A stretch of 64,000 nucleotides of DNA from Cardinalis cardinalis (taxonomy: Eukaryota > Chordata > Aves > Passeriformes > Cardinalidae): assembly GCA_014549065.1 (NCBI GenBank), contig JACDOX010000152.1, forward strand, positions 758,989-822,988. The letters are read 5' to 3'. This document shows, in pieces, positions 61,927-64,000 of the stretch (position 1 is its first letter; each line of letters opens with the position of its first letter). The notes under the pieces were generated by a model. The model worked only from the letters and a program-made list of their open reading frames with translations. It did not search any database and was not told where the DNA came from. Made by a program: the position numbers and the translations under genes.

Positions 61927-64000
61927 TAGTTCTTGAGGCCAGTAGCTATTACCACTCGGGATAAGAGCAGCATGCAGCAGTGACGGCTGCCTGTTCATCA
62001 TCAGCTGAGAAATGTCTCCTTTGTGGGCATGTCTTTCAAAGCTCATTTGTCACCTTTGTGTGGAGGAATTTTGGCCAATGAGTTGTGTTTCAAATGTCTG
62101 AGCATTTCTGTGGGAATGGTTCGATTAAAGTCTTGCCGTTAGCTCATTGTTCAAAAGTGCAGTCTCACTGCCTGCAGGAATAATGTGGAAAATTTTCTGA
62201 GGGATTCTGTTTCCTAATAATCTGTGTTTTTTTCAAGGCTTTGACCTGTGCTCACTCTGTGCGAGATCAGTCTTCCCTGTCTGTATTAAGGATCTTCGGT
62301 CTTCCCCAGGCTCTGCTGGCTCCCATCCGTTCCAGTCCCTGAGCTCCATCTGTGCGGATGCACCTTGCTCCCTGCTTTTTAACCTTAAACGCTTTATTTG
62401 TTCAGGGTAGTCTCAGAGATGCTGTTACTCTGTAACTCCCCATTTGTGAGTTTTCTGTGGAAAAGCCTGTCCCAGAATCTTTGTCTGTTTGCAAACTCAC
62501 TGTTATAATTTAATTCAACAAATCAGATTCTCAAATCTTTATCCTTACCAAGAGAACTGCAAGGAACTTTCTAGCATCCTTTCTGGATATAAGTATCCAT
62601 TTTTTCAGCTTTCTGTATCCAGCAAATAGCTGGAAGCCTCTTGAGATAGTTTAAGAAATATTTTTTACAGATGTGATAGATGAAGAAAATATTCTGCAGC
62701 TTCAGGATCTCTAGTCTCAAGAGCCGTCTCTTATGCTTAGAAAACCTTTTACATGACAAAACTTTGCAGCATGGGGCTGTGAAGCTCTACCTGTTGTTTT
62801 CCTAAACACTATAGCCCAGATAGTGCTGGTTTTGATGTATTTCAGCCTTTGGCCTTGGCATCTTGAAGGGTGTAACCCTGATGATCCCTTCTGCAACCAA
62901 CCAGCAGGGTATAGAGAACTGAATGCTGTGCATCCTTGTGCCCACCTGCCCTGCACACTCTGCTCCATACCAGTCTGCTCCAGCTGTGCATAAACAGCTC
63001 AGCAGTGAGTTATGTGTTCCAGCTGACTATTGCTGATTATAAACCTGGAGTTATTTTTCATGGCCAGACCTTCTGAAGCTGCTCTCGGCGTCTTACTTGA
63101 TGATGGGAGGAACAAAATATGTTGGAAATTTTCTCACAGAGAGTTACTTGCTGCTCCTTATGGAGCCCTTATGGCTTTTAGGATTAAAGTCCTGACTCTG
63201 GGGCTGACCTGGCCCTGCCTAGAGAGGGAAGCAAAGCTTGAACCAAGGCATGCACATTGCTGAGATCAGAAATGGAGGAGAATGAGATACAAAATAATTT
63301 TTAGCAAATATAGATCAAAGTAGGTTTGTACCACTGTCTGAAGCTGGGGCAAGGAAAGTAACACAGGACAAAAGTGGTAGGAGAGTGGTAGTAATAGTAG
63401 GTGGAATGCAGAGTGAGAATATAGTGATTTCTATAACTTTTCTAGCAGAAATTAGGAATTGATTTTTGTTGTCATTGGATAAATGGTTTCAGGAAAATAC
63501 TGGTTAGGACAACAGCTGAGTTTTATGTCAGAATGATGAATACACATAAGCACTGAGATCAAATCATCTGGTTTAGACTTTATTGTGCCACATTACAACT
63601 TCTCAACCTTCTTCATTTCTTGAAGAAGGTTGATTTCTAGACTAAGTTTGCTTGCTTGTACTGATGGGAATGTTGAAGATGGTTTCTTCTAGCCCAGCCT
63701 CTGGACCTGGACCCCAGCCTAGACCCACTCAGGCAAGCAGCTGCTGCATCCTTCCCCATGGTTCTTATGATAGAAAAGCTCATGTTACATTTTACCACAC
63801 ATGTTTATGGAGATGAGAAACTATGCTAGTTTGTTCTCTACTTGTTTTGTATTTAGTTTCTTACTGATAGTGGAAACTTTAGGAAAGAGCAACTACAACT
63901 ACTCTGAGAACAAAGCACCCGAGGTTTCCCCCTGATAATGGGTGGCTCCGGGAAAAGTTAGCTCCAAATCAAACAGTGATGTCAATGGTGCTCCATAGCA
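61927..64000 (+). other. Intergenic desert to window end
   Basis: Non-coding unique sequence. No gene, repeat family or RNA gene was recognised. Confidence 0.55.

Overview
This window looks like avian nuclear DNA. The evidence is spliced vertebrate coding exons separated by long introns, sparse interspersed repeats of the CR1 LINE type typical of birds, and no SINE-rich background. I recognise one protein-coding gene, the 3' end of MEIS1 on the + strand, a TALE-class homeobox transcription factor. The C-terminal residues match MEIS1 rather than MEIS2: the penultimate segment reads [18 protein letters not shown] and the tail ends GQVMDIHAQ.

Layout. Bases 1-11742 are the intron upstream of the exon that encodes the last part of homeodomain helix 3. 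The coding parts are 11743-11801 (extendable to 11882), 13014-13103, a cassette exon at 13371-13466 with its own stop, and the terminal exon from 15938 with its stop at 16219-16221. The 3' UTR runs to about 17.2-17.75 kb, with several AATAAA signals. From there to 64000 the window is the start of a gene desert. It contains a 5 kb cluster of CpG-rich segments (about 19.1-24.5 kb), alternating with AT-rich blocks that carry homeodomain, POU and PBX/HOX-like motifs. Beyond that lies AT-rich intergenic DNA with microsatellites, two CR1 copies, two candidate ancient repeats and a sequencing gap. A third CR1 fragment lies in the intron at 5.6 kb.

How the parts work together. The exons allow at least four C-termini. 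One choice is between two 5' splice sites after the homeodomain: a proximal GC donor and a distal GT donor, differing by 81 nt (27 codons). The other is skipping or including the cassette exon, which gives the long activating tail (MEIS1B-like) or the short ...GQWHYM tail (MEIS1A-like). All junctions keep phase 1. The CpG/AT-block cluster just downstream is a plausible cis-regulatory or lncRNA-promoter domain for MEIS1, but that is inference.

I found no operon-like, CRISPR, phage or other novel multi-gene system. The most interesting items are the GC-AG alternative splice arrangement, the dual-character splice junction, and the downstream CpG/minisatellite/enhancer-like cluster. Scattered single N bases and a 175-N block indicate a draft assembly.
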